Shown here piece by piece: positions 8,627-17,093 of a DNA stretch of 46,600 bases; positions within the stretch are counted from its first letter, which is position 1, and each line of letters opens with the position of its first letter. The notes below the pieces were generated by a model that worked only from the letters and a program-made list of their open reading frames with translations, did not search any database and was not told the origin of the DNA. A program made the translations under genes and the position numbers. The DNA is from Bacteroidia bacterium (lineage in GTDB: Bacteria > Bacteroidota > Bacteroidia > Bacteroidales > Azobacteroidaceae). Where the stretch lies: NCBI GenBank assembly GCA_025999935.1, contig BNXY01000018.1, forward strand, positions 1 through 46,600, written 5' to 3'.

Positions 8627-10930
8627 ATGTTTGCCGTTCTTCAAAATATCTCCAAAAAGAAAAAAGCAATCATCTTTGTGCTTGTTTTTCTCTTTGTTGC
8701 CTATATATTTTGTTTGCCCAAGCAGCTTTTCAAAGTTTCTTACTCAACTGTAGCGACCGACCGGAACGGCGAATTGCTCGGCGCCCGCATCGCTGCCGAT
8801 GAACAATGGCGTTTTCCGGCCTGCGACACCGTTCCCGAAAAATTCGGAATCTGTCTGGTTCAGTTTGAAGACCGGTTTTTCCGGCGACATTGGGGCGTAA
8901 ATCCCTTGGCAATTGGTCGCGCTATGGTTCAGAATATCAAAGAAAAACGAGTGGTAAGCGGAGGCAGTACACTTACGATGCAACTCATTCGCTTATCGAG
9001 GAATAAGAATCGAACCATTGGAGAAAAATGTTTGGAAGCCGTTTTGGCAACCCGTTTGGAATTTTGGTATTCCAAAGAAAAAATTTTGGCGCTGTATGCT
9101 TCCCATGCGCCTTTTGGCGGAAATGTCGTCGGCTTGGATGCGGCTGCATGGCGGTATTTTGGGCATCCGGCCGCACAACTTTCCTGGGCGGAATCGGCTA
9201 CTTTGGCTGTTTTGCCTAACGCTCCGGCCATGTTGCACCTTTCCAAAAACCGGAAAGCCTTGCTGGGAAAAAGAAATCGTTTGCTGAAAAATCTTCAGGA
9301 AAAAGGAATTATCGACGAAACGACTTGCGATTTAGCCCTCAGCGAAGATTTACCCGGCGAACCGCTTGCTCTGCCGCAAATCGCGCCGCACTTGGTGGAT
9401 TATTTTTACCAACACAACAAAGGCAAACAATGTATTTCGACGATTGACAAAAATATACAGTTGCATACGGAAGATGTGCTGGAACGTTGGAACCGCGAAT
9501 TTCGCCAAAGCGACATCCGAAATATGGCGGCGATTGTGATAGATGTACAAAAGAATCAGGTAATTGCCTATTGCGGCAATGTGCAGTTCAACGAAAACAA
9601 TTCCGGGAATCAGGTCGATATTATTCAGGCGGATCGGAGTACGGGAAGTATTCTGAAACCTTTCCTGTATTGCGCCGCTTTGCAGGAAGGCGAAATTCTT
9701 CCCCGGACACTGTTGCCTGATATTCCGGTCAATATCAATGGCTTTTCGCCGCAAAATTTCAATCTGCAATTTGAAGGCGCTGTTCCGGCAAACGAAGCTG
9801 TCAGTCGTTCATTGAATATTCCTTTGGTTTCTTTGTTGCGGAAATACAGCGTGCCGAAATTTTACGATTTTCTGAAACAAAATCACATTGCCAACTTACC
9901 CAAACCGGCGGCACATTATGGATTGTCGCTTATTTTGGGTGGAGCTGAAGCCAAATTGGGCGATATCGCCAATGCCTACGCCAATATGGCGCGAACTTTA
10001 TCGGGCTTGGAAAATAGACGCTATGCTTTGAAAATGGACGAAGAAAACCCAAAATACAAAAATACGTTTCAAGCCGGCGCTGTCCGACAGGTTTTTGATG
10101 CAATTATCGAAGTGAATCGTCCGGAACAGATTGATTGGAAAACCCTTCCTTCCATGCAAAAAATTGCATGGAAAACCGGAACGAGTTACGGTTTCCGCGA
10201 TGCCTGGGCAGTAGGCGCAACTCCCAAATACGTGGTAGGTGTTTGGGTAGGGAACGCTTCGGGCGAAGGGAAACCCAACCTGACAGGAGCCAGAACAGCA
10301 GGCCCCGTGATGTTTGACATCTTTGACTTTTTGCCCTCTTCCGAATGGTTTGAAGAACCTTCCGGAGAATTTGTCGAAGCAGAAATTTGCAGGCTGTCCG
10401 GTCATCTGAAAGGCCGTTTTTGTGAGGAAACCGACACGGCGCTGATTTGTCCGAACGGTTTGCGAACAGAGCCTTGCCCTTATCACATCAGCGTAAACTT
10501 GACTATTGACGAACGTTTCCGCGTATATGAAAGTTGTGCGGAAACCGAAGCGACCGTTCGGAAAGATTGGTTTGTCTTGCCGCCGGCTTGGGCATGGTTT
10601 TACAAACAGCGCCATCCGGAATACAAATCCTTGCCGCCCTTTCTGTCCGGGTGCGGAGAAGACAATTATCAACCGATGCAATTTATTTATCCGCAAGGAA
10701 ATACAAAAGTCCACCTTCCGAAACAATTAGACGGAAGCCCCGGCGAAATTACTTTTGAGTTGGCACACAATAAACTGAATGTCACGGTTTTTTGGCATAT
10801 CGACAGCGAATATATTGCCGCGACAAATGATTTTCACAAATTATCGGTAAGGCTTTCGCCCGGCAATCATAACATTACCGCTGTCGATGACGAAGGCAAT
10901 ACACTTTCTTGTAGAATCGAAGTAGAATGA
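8627..10930 (+). CDS. pbpC: penicillin-binding protein 1C
   Basis: This bifunctional peptidoglycan synthase is anchored by one N-terminal helix (about residues 12-33). The GT51 glycosyltransferase domain shows FEDRFFRRHWGVNPLAIGRA, GGSTLTMQLIRLSRN and KILALYASHAPFGGNVVG. The transpeptidase domain has SxxK in TGSILKPFLY (near 340), SxN in VSRSLNIPL and KTG in WKTGTSYGFRDAW (near 515). The C-terminal about 90 residues fit the BiPBP_C domain of PBP1C. The length of 767 is typical. In many bacteria pbpC sits beside an alpha-2-macroglobulin gene; here the partner is the transglutaminase-type lipoprotein. It converges on the MFS gene with only 6 bases between stops. Confidence 0.94.
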   Translation: MFAVLQNISKKKKAIIFVLVFLFVAYIFCLPKQLFKVSYSTVATDRNGELLGARIAADEQWRFPACDTVPEKFGICLVQFEDRFFRRHWGVNPLAIGRAMVQNIKEKRVVSGGSTLTMQLIRLSRNKNRTIGEKCLEAVLATRLEFWYSKEKILALYASHAPFGGNVVGLDAAAWRYFGHPAAQLSWAESATLAVLPNAPAMLHLSKNRKALLGKRNRLLKNLQEKGIIDETTCDLALSEDLPGEPLALPQIAPHLVDYFYQHNKGKQCISTIDKNIQLHTEDVLERWNREFRQSDIRNMAAIVIDVQKNQVIAYCGNVQFNENNSGNQVDIIQADRSTGSILKPFLYCAALQEGEILPRTLLPDIPVNINGFSPQNFNLQFEGAVPANEAVSRSLNIPLVSLLRKYSVPKFYDFLKQNHIANLPKPAAHYGLSLILGGAEAKLGDIANAYANMARTLSGLENRRYALKMDEENPKYKNTFQAGAVRQVFDAIIEVNRPEQIDWKTLPSMQKIAWKTGTSYGFRDAWAVGATPKYVVGVWVGNASGEGKPNLTGARTAGPVMFDIFDFLPSSEWFEEPSGEFVEAEICRLSGHLKGRFCEETDTALICPNGLRTEPCPYHISVNLTIDERFRVYESCAETEATVRKDWFVLPPAWAWFYKQRHPEYKSLPPFLSGCGEDNYQPMQFIYPQGNTKVHLPKQLDGSPGEITFELAHNKLNVTVFWHIDSEYIAATNDFHKLSVRLSPGNHNITAVDDEGNTLSCRIEVE

Positions 10931-10936
10931 ATTTTA

Positions 10937-12283
10937 TCACGCAACGATATTCGGTTCTTCCAATCCGTAACCGGATTTTTTATCGACCGCTTTCAAGGCC
11001 AAAGCCACCAAGAATGCCAAAATAGCAAAGCCGGTAAAAATCACTTCCGGCAGCGTATAATCATAAGCTACTTCAGCGCCTGCTTCGGAAACGATGCAAT
11101 AATTTTCCAGCACTTTGCCTATCAGTAAAGGAACGCACATCAGACCGATGTTTTGTATGTAAAAAGTCATGGCATAAGCAGAACCCAATTGCTTTTCAGG
11201 AATAATCTTAGCCAAAGCCGGCCACATGGCGGATGGAACCAAAGAGAAGGCAATGCCTAAAATAATCATCAACGCCACAGCTACAATCCAATTATTCAGA
11301 GCAGGAATAGAAAACAAGACATGGACAAAAATCAAAAGCGCTGCGCCAATGACCATAATCGTAGCGCCTTTCCCTTTTTTATCGTAAATGCTTCCGAATA
11401 CAGGTGTTAACAAGAGCGTTCCAAAAGGTAACAAAGAAGGAATACTTCCGGCCAATTCTTCCGGAACATGAAATTTATGAATCATAAAACTGGTGGCAAA
11501 TTTCAAAAACGGAAATACACAGGAATAAAACAAGACACAAAGAACGGCGATCAACCAAAAGCCTTTGTTTTTCAAGATAAGCCCCAAATCGGCCAATTTG
11601 AAACTTTCTTCCGGTTCCGATTCCGTAGCCAAATCTTCTTTTTCCAATTCCTTTTCCATAAAAGTATAGATGAAAAAAGTCAGTAAGCCGATTAAAACCA
11701 ATATAGCGCCGAGTAAAAGTGGAGCCGATACGGAAGGCGGATTAAATAATTTGGCAAACGGAAGCGGCATAACCAAGGCAAAAGCCGTACCAATGCGCGC
11801 CACGCCAACCTGAACGCCCATCGCCAACGCCATTTCTTTTCCCTTGAACCATCGTACAATAATTTTACTGACGACAATACCTCCGGTTTCCGCTCCAACG
11901 GCAAACAAAGCATAGCCCAAAGCGGCATAAACTACCTGAATTTTATATCCGAAAATCAAATGATTCGGGTCGAAATCACCAACTATCACGAAATATTGAA
12001 TGAGTGTCCCAATGACCATGATAGTCGCCGACATCATTCCGGTAAATCGAACGCCTTTCTTATCAAGGATGATGCCGCCAATAAGCAACATTAGTAAAAA
12101 CACATTAAACCACCCGTAAGCGCTCATAAACCACCCGAAATCATCGGCGTTCCAGCCTTTTGTTTCTCGTAATAAATCCATTAAAGGGGAGAGGAGGTCG
12201 GTTACCAAATAAGCAGCCAACATCATAAAAGATACCAGCGCCAACACTGTCCATCTTTTTACTTTTGAATCTCTAATTGCCAT
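10937..12283 (-). CDS. MFS transporter, MFSD1-like
   Basis: This 448-residue protein has 12 predicted membrane helices. Typical MFS loops are visible: ILDKKGVRF between helices 2 and 3, and SIYDKKGKGA in the second half. An acidic central loop (about 205-225, KELEKEDLATESEPEE) separates the halves. The opening (DLLSPLMDLLRETKGWNADDFGWFMSAYG, split here as DLLSPLMDLL and GWNADDFGWFMSAYG) resembles bacterial relatives of MFSD1, whose animal members carry dipeptides. The substrate here is unknown. I chose the ATG at 12283 (MAIRDSKVKRW); the longer frame upstream has poor codon sense. It lies 55 bases after folC on the same strand and may belong to that operon. Confidence 0.85.
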   Translation of the reverse strand: MAIRDSKVKRWTVLALVSFMMLAAYLVTDLLSPLMDLLRETKGWNADDFGWFMSAYGWFNVFLLMLLIGGIILDKKGVRFTGMMSATIMVIGTLIQYFVIVGDFDPNHLIFGYKIQVVYAALGYALFAVGAETGGIVVSKIIVRWFKGKEMALAMGVQVGVARIGTAFALVMPLPFAKLFNPPSVSAPLLLGAILVLIGLLTFFIYTFMEKELEKEDLATESEPEESFKLADLGLILKNKGFWLIAVLCVLFYSCVFPFLKFATSFMIHKFHVPEELAGSIPSLLPFGTLLLTPVFGSIYDKKGKGATIMVIGAALLIFVHVLFSIPALNNWIVAVALMIILGIAFSLVPSAMWPALAKIIPEKQLGSAYAMTFYIQNIGLMCVPLLIGKVLENYCIVSEAGAEVAYDYTLPEVIFTGFAILAFLVALALKAVDKKSGYGLEEPNIVA

Positions 12284-12338
12284 TCGTTTATATTTTGAAT
12301 TTAATATTTCAAGTTTTAAGTTGAAAACAGATGGTTTT

Positions 12339-13643
12339 TTATTCGTTTTTCTTGATAACAGCGAGTGCATCTGCTACTACAAACGTGCTTCCGCCGACAA
12401 AGATAAAATCTTTTTTTGTAGTATTTTGCTTTGCAGCCCAAAAAGATTCGCCAACGGAGTGATAAATTTCTCCTTTCAAGCCGAATTGTGCTGCTTGTTC
12501 CGCTAATAATCGGGCATTTAACGCTCTTGGAATATTTGCTTGCGTAAAATAATAAATAGCTTCTTTCGGCAGTAATTGAAGCACGGACGAAATATCTTTT
12601 TCGTTTACCATGCCGAAAATGATGTGCAGTTTTTCGTAACTTTCCGATTGCAGTTGCCGGACGATATACGCAATTCCTCCGGCATTGTGCCCCGTATCCA
12701 AAACGATTTTCGGATTTTGTTGGATAATTTGCCAACGCCCTAACAATCCGGTATTTTCAATTACGCAGCGAAAGCCTTTATACACCGCTTTCGGTGGAAT
12801 GGAAAAGTCTTTTTTCAGTATTTCGAGGGCGCATAAAACTGTGGCAGCATTTTTCTCTTGCGCGAAACCGCCTAATTCGCCAATCAATCTTGGATATTCG
12901 GGCGTGTCAAATTCCCAATAACCGGAGGGAAGGAGTTTAGAGGTGGTTATTGGGTTTTGCTCTTTGGCAAAGATTTTAAGGACTTTAAAGTCTTTAAAAT
13001 CCTTAAAGAAAGCCTCCACTTCGTCCTCAGCTTCTCCAATAACAACCGGCGCCCCCTGTTTGATAATCCCCGCTTTCTCTTTGGCAATTGCAGTCAGTGT
13101 ATTTCCCAGCAAATTTGTGTGGTCGAAACTGATGTTGGTGATGATACTTAAAACCGGCGTAATCACATTGGTGTAGTCCAATCGTCCGCCCAAGCCGACT
13201 TCTATAATCGCTACATCTACTTTTTGTTCTGCAAAATATGCAAATGCCATTCCGGTGGTCAATTCAAAAAACGAAGGTTGAATGGATTCGAAGAAATCTT
13301 GGTATTGGGCGATAAAATCGACGACAAATTCCTTCGCAATCATTTCTCCGTTGATTTTGATTCTTTCCCTGAAATCCAATAAATGCGGAGAAGTGTAAAG
13401 TCCCACTTTATAACCGGCTTCCTGCAAAATCGAAGCCAAAAGGTGTGAAGTTGAGCCTTTCCCATTCGTTCCGCCCACATGAATGGTCTTGTATTTTGTA
13501 TGTGGATGATTCAAATGTGCATCAATCAGGAAGGAATTTTCCATGCCTTCCTTGTAAGCGTTGCTGCCGATTTTTTGGAACATCGGGGCGGTGTTGTAGA
13601 GATATTCTATTGTTTCGTTGTAAGTCATTGTTTTATTTTCCAT
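12339..13643 (-). CDS. folC: bifunctional folylpolyglutamate / dihydrofolate synthase
   Basis: FolC adds glutamate to dihydropteroate and folates in the cytoplasm. Visible signatures are the P-loop HVGGTNGKGSTSHLLAS (about residue 56), GLYTSPHLLDFRERI, ELTTGMAFAYFAEQ, IIEVGLGGRLDYTNVI, SFDHTNLLGNTL with AKEKAGIIK, and DTGHNAGG in the C-terminal domain. Length 434 is normal. Residues about 212-224 (FKDFKDFKVLKIF) are encoded by a palindromic repeat (12973-13000) translated in frame at the central linker. The start overlaps the end of mfd by 11 bases, so the two are coupled. Confidence 0.94.
   Translation of the reverse strand: MENKTMTYNETIEYLYNTAPMFQKIGSNAYKEGMENSFLIDAHLNHPHTKYKTIHVGGTNGKGSTSHLLASILQEAGYKVGLYTSPHLLDFRERIKINGEMIAKEFVVDFIAQYQDFFESIQPSFFELTTGMAFAYFAEQKVDVAIIEVGLGGRLDYTNVITPVLSIITNISFDHTNLLGNTLTAIAKEKAGIIKQGAPVVIGEAEDEVEAFFKDFKDFKVLKIFAKEQNPITTSKLLPSGYWEFDTPEYPRLIGELGGFAQEKNAATVLCALEILKKDFSIPPKAVYKGFRCVIENTGLLGRWQIIQQNPKIVLDTGHNAGGIAYIVRQLQSESYEKLHIIFGMVNEKDISSVLQLLPKEAIYYFTQANIPRALNARLLAEQAAQFGLKGEIYHSVGESFWAAKQNTTKKDFIFVGGSTFVVADALAVIKKNE
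12973..13000. repeat. 28-bp near-perfect palindrome inside folC
   Basis: ATTTTAAG, then GACTTTAAAGTC (itself a perfect palindrome), then TTTAAAAT. It shares its core with the repeat after cutC at 5897-5930. Its codons read as KDFKDFK-type sequence in FolC without breaking the frame. Confidence 0.6.
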
Positions 13644-16600
13644 TGATTTCCTCCAATACCTTTACCGCTTTTTCAACCGAATCAATCCCAACTACCGTCA
13701 CTGAACGGCGATTATTGTGTTCTTTCAACTGCGTGCGCTTGTAATTTTTTTGCACGAATTGTAATAATTTATCAAATGCTTCACTTTGATAATAAGCCGA
13801 ATCGGTATGCGTGACTAAGAAAATAGTCATCTTCCCTATTTTTAGGACAATTTTTTCAATACCCAATTTTCGGGCGATGCGTCGTAAGCGCACAATCCGG
13901 ATTAATTCTTCGCCTCGTTTGGGAATTTTACCGAAACGGTCTTGCAGTTTGAGGCGGAATTGTTCGATATCCCGCTCTTCTTCCATCGCATCCAACTCGC
14001 GGTAAAGTAAGATACGCTCGGCATCGCTTGGAATGTAGGTAGCTGGAAAATGCACTTCCAAATCGCTTTCCACATTCGTGTCGGTCACGTAGTTTTCGCC
14101 GGTATCGACCGCATTTTCATCTTTGTATAAATCGGCAAATTCTTCATTTTTTAATTCCTGTATCGCTTCATTCAGGATTTTTTGGTAGGTTTCGTAACCT
14201 AAATCAGCAATGAAACCGCTTTGTTCCGCGCCCAACATATTGCCTGCGCCGCGAATATCCAAGTCCTGCATGGCAATGTGGATACCGCTTCCCAACTCAG
14301 AGAAATTTTCGATGGCTTGCAAGCGGCGGCGCGATTCGGGACTCAACAGATGGAGTGGGGGAGAAAGCAGGTAACAGAACGCTTTGCGGTTGCCGCGCCC
14401 AACACGTCCCCGCAATTGATGTAAATCGCTCAGCCCGAAATTCTGCGCATTGTTCACGATGATGGTGTTGGCGTTCGGGATGTCAATGCCGTTTTCGACA
14501 ATGGTAGTGGCAATCAGAACATCGTATTCGTAATTGGTAAAATCGGTAATAATCTGTTCCAACTGAGCCGGTTCCATCTGTCCATGTCCCACAGAAACGC
14601 GGGCATCGGGGACTTCCCGGCGCACCAAATCTTCCAATTCTTTCAAATTGGAAATGCGGTTATTGACGATAAAAACCTGTCCGTTGCGGCTCATCTCGAA
14701 ATTAATGGCTTCACGGATAATGTCGCCGCCGAACCGATGCACTTCCGTCTGAATCGGATAACGGTTGGGCGGCGGCGTGGAGATATTCGACAAATCGCGT
14801 GCGCCCATCAAGCTGAATTGCAGCGTTCGCGGAATCGGTGTCGCCGTCAATGTCAGCGTATCGACATTGGTTTTCATTTGTTTCAATTTCTCTTTTACGC
14901 CTACGCCGAATTTTTGTTCTTCGTCGATAATTAGTAATCCTAAATCCTTAAATACAATGTCTTTACTAATGATTCGATGCGTGCCGATTAAAATATCAAT
15001 TTTCCTTTCTTTCAAATTTTGCAAAATTTCTTTGGTTTCTTTGGCCGTTCTGGCGCGCGAAAGATAATCGACCGTAACAGGCATATCGGCCAAGCGTTCC
15101 TTGAATGTGTGGTAATGCTGATAAGCCAACAAGGTTGTGGGCACTAATACCGCGGCTTGTTTTCCATCGACCGCCGCCTTGAATGCTGCGCGGATAGCGA
15201 TTTCCGTTTTTCCAAAACCCACGTCGCCGCAAACCAATCTATCCATCGGACGAGCATTTTCCATGTCCTGTTTGACGTCGTTGGTCGCTTTCAATTGGTC
15301 GGGTGTGTCTTCGTAAACAAACGATGCTTCCAATTCCTTTTGCAGATAAGTATCCGGCGAATAGGCAAAACCTTTTTCATCCCGCCGTTTGGAATAAAGC
15401 AGAATCAGGTCTTTGGCAATATCTTTGACTTTTTTCTTGGTTTTTTCTTTCAGGTTTTCCCAAGCGCCCGAACCCAATTTGTTCAAACGCGGCGGTTCAT
15501 TATCCTTTCCCTTGTACTTGGAAATTTTATGCAAGGAATGGATGCTGACAAAAATCGTATCGTTATTCAGAAAGGTCAATTTGATGACTTCCTGCATTTT
15601 ACCGTTTATTTCGGCACGGATTAATCCGCCGAATTTTCCAACGCCGTGGTCGAGGTGAACCACGTAATCACCCAATTGGAATTGCTGTAATTCCTTCAAC
15701 GACAGTGCAATTTTTCCCGAACGTGCCCGTTCGGCTTTCAGATTGTATTTGTGGAAACGGTCGAACAATTGGTGGTCTGTAAACAGGCAAACCCGCAAGG
15801 TTTTGTCGATAAAACCCTCGTGAATGGCGCTGAGAATGGGCGTAAAAACGATGTTGTCGCCCCGGTCTTCAAAAATGGACTGAATGCGGGCGATTTGTTT
15901 TTCATTGTCGCTCAGGATATAGATTTTGTAAGCTTCCTCCTGTTTTTCTTTGAAAGAAGCGGCGACTAAATCGAAGTTTTTGTGAAAGGAGAGTTGTTGT
16001 TCGGTGGAGAAATCAACGATACTTATCCTGTCATTGCGGGCTTGACCCGCAATCCCATCTTCAACTGTTTTTTCAGGGGTTTGCGGGTCAAGTCCGCAAT
16101 GACAGGATGTTGAGGTGCCCAAATGCAACTTCGTATAATGGCTTGCCCACTCTTTGATAATATTTTCCGGCGTCAGCAAGGCTCGGATTTCTTCTATGGA
16201 TTGAAATGTTTCTTCGTTGGCAAGTACCGGTTCTTCATCCCAAATCCCTGCAATCCGTTCGTATAACCATTTTTCGCTTTTGAAAACCAATTTGGTATTA
16301 TCGGCTAAATACGAAAAAAGTGTGGTTTCACGGTCGCCCGATTGTCCGGAAATAATGGATATGGATTCTAATTTTTCCTTGGATAATTGGTTTTCCACGT
16401 CGAAAGTCCGCAGGCTCTCCACTTCGTCTCCGAAAAAGTCGATGCGGTAAGGATATTCGTTGGAATAGGAAAACACGTCGATAATGGACCCGCGAATGGC
16501 GTATTGTCCCGGTTCGTAAACATAATCCGTCCGTTCAAAACCATAAGAATCAAGCACTTCTTCAACAAACAGACTGTCGATTTTTTCTGTTTTGGAAATA

Positions 16601-17037
16601 CGCAAAGTGTTGTTTTGCAGCAAATTGCCGGATACTACTTTTTCCGCTAACGCTTCCGGATAAGTTACAATTAAGCAGCGCTTTTCATTGGTGTTTAAGC
16701 GACTTAATACTTCCGTCCGCGAAATTTCATTGGCGGGGTCTTTCTGTCCGTAGCGGATATTTCGCTTGTATCCCGAAGGAAAAAAAAGGACATTTTCATC
16801 TCCCAACACCTGACAACAGTCGTGATAAAAATAACCGGCTTCTTCCAAGTCATTTAAAATGCAAAGAAAGTGATTATCCTTCAATTCGTTATAGATTGTA
16901 GAACAAACAATACTTCCTGCCGAACCGTTTAAGCCGTTCAGATACAGCGAAGAAACGTTCTGCTTAAATGATGAAAGAACAGCCTTGACACCCGGATGTT
17001 GGGCGTATATTTTTTGTAAAACAAAATCTTTCAACAT
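13633..17037 (-). CDS. mfd: transcription-repair coupling factor Mfd
   Basis: Mfd removes RNA polymerase stalled at DNA damage and recruits UvrA. This 1134-residue protein shows the UvrB-like N-terminal region (about 1-300, GQYAIRGSIIDVFSY). It has the RNA-polymerase-interacting CarD-like domain (about 450-515, LGDYVVHLDHGVGKFGG) and the helicase motor: GDVGFGKTE near 604, IIDEEQKFGV near 704, TATPIPRTLQ, and later QLRGRVGRGNRKAFCYLL. The C-terminal TRCF domain starts around 970. Residues about 310-338 ([12 protein letters not shown] ... GIAGQARND) are not part of Mfd: they come from a palindromic element translated in frame between the N-terminal domains and the CarD-like domain. The gene overlaps folC by 11 bases. 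Confidence 0.95.
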   Translation of the reverse strand: MLKDFVLQKIYAQHPGVKAVLSSFKQNVSSLYLNGLNGSAGSIVCSTIYNELKDNHFLCILNDLEEAGYFYHDCCQVLGDENVLFFPSGYKRNIRYGQKDPANEISRTEVLSRLNTNEKRCLIVTYPEALAEKVVSGNLLQNNTLRISKTEKIDSLFVEEVLDSYGFERTDYVYEPGQYAIRGSIIDVFSYSNEYPYRIDFFGDEVESLRTFDVENQLSKEKLESISIISGQSGDRETTLFSYLADNTKLVFKSEKWLYERIAGIWDEEPVLANEETFQSIEEIRALLTPENIIKEWASHYTKLHLGTSTSCHCGLDPQTPEKTVEDGIAGQARNDRISIVDFSTEQQLSFHKNFDLVAASFKEKQEEAYKIYILSDNEKQIARIQSIFEDRGDNIVFTPILSAIHEGFIDKTLRVCLFTDHQLFDRFHKYNLKAERARSGKIALSLKELQQFQLGDYVVHLDHGVGKFGGLIRAEINGKMQEVIKLTFLNNDTIFVSIHSLHKISKYKGKDNEPPRLNKLGSGAWENLKEKTKKKVKDIAKDLILLYSKRRDEKGFAYSPDTYLQKELEASFVYEDTPDQLKATNDVKQDMENARPMDRLVCGDVGFGKTEIAIRAAFKAAVDGKQAAVLVPTTLLAYQHYHTFKERLADMPVTVDYLSRARTAKETKEILQNLKERKIDILIGTHRIISKDIVFKDLGLLIIDEEQKFGVGVKEKLKQMKTNVDTLTLTATPIPRTLQFSLMGARDLSNISTPPPNRYPIQTEVHRFGGDIIREAINFEMSRNGQVFIVNNRISNLKELEDLVRREVPDARVSVGHGQMEPAQLEQIITDFTNYEYDVLIATTIVENGIDIPNANTIIVNNAQNFGLSDLHQLRGRVGRGNRKAFCYLLSPPLHLLSPESRRRLQAIENFSELGSGIHIAMQDLDIRGAGNMLGAEQSGFIADLGYETYQKILNEAIQELKNEEFADLYKDENAVDTGENYVTDTNVESDLEVHFPATYIPSDAERILLYRELDAMEEERDIEQFRLKLQDRFGKIPKRGEELIRIVRLRRIARKLGIEKIVLKIGKMTIFLVTHTDSAYYQSEAFDKLLQFVQKNYKRTQLKEHNNRRSVTVVGIDSVEKAVKVLEEINGK
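16025..16108. repeat. palindromic protein-coding element inside mfd (HCGLDPQ type)
   Basis: Two 28-base arms, 16025-16052 and 16081-16108, are inverted copies with one mismatch around a 28-base centre. Each arm also contains its own hairpin core of TTGCGGG-N5-CCCGCAA type. The element codes HCGLDPQTP and GIAGQARND in the Mfd frame. Half-size relatives occur at 21021, 25951 and 28455. Confidence 0.85.
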
Positions 17038-17060
17038 ACATCATTTTTATAATCGTTTCT

Positions 17061-17068
17061 CAAATATA
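17061..17068 (-). promoter_or_regulatory. -7 box of mfd
   Basis: Read on the minus strand, TATATTTG lies 23 bases before the mfd ATG. No clear -33 TTTG is seen. It may drive mfd, folC and the MFS gene. Confidence 0.4.
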
Positions 17069-17093
17069 TCATGATTTGTTTTTCGATCATTAG

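Noticed and set aside
6339..8669. Several 70-155-codon frames antisense to the lipoprotein gene
   Set aside because: They are shadows of the coding strand with biased composition and no start signals.
9998..10726. 242-codon antisense frame within pbpC
   Set aside because: It is opposite a clearly conserved transpeptidase domain, has no recognisable motif and has no promoter.
16025..16108. CRISPR-like or terminator palindrome in mfd
   Set aside because: There is no repeat-spacer array, and the frame of mfd continues through the element without interruption, so a coding insert is the better reading.
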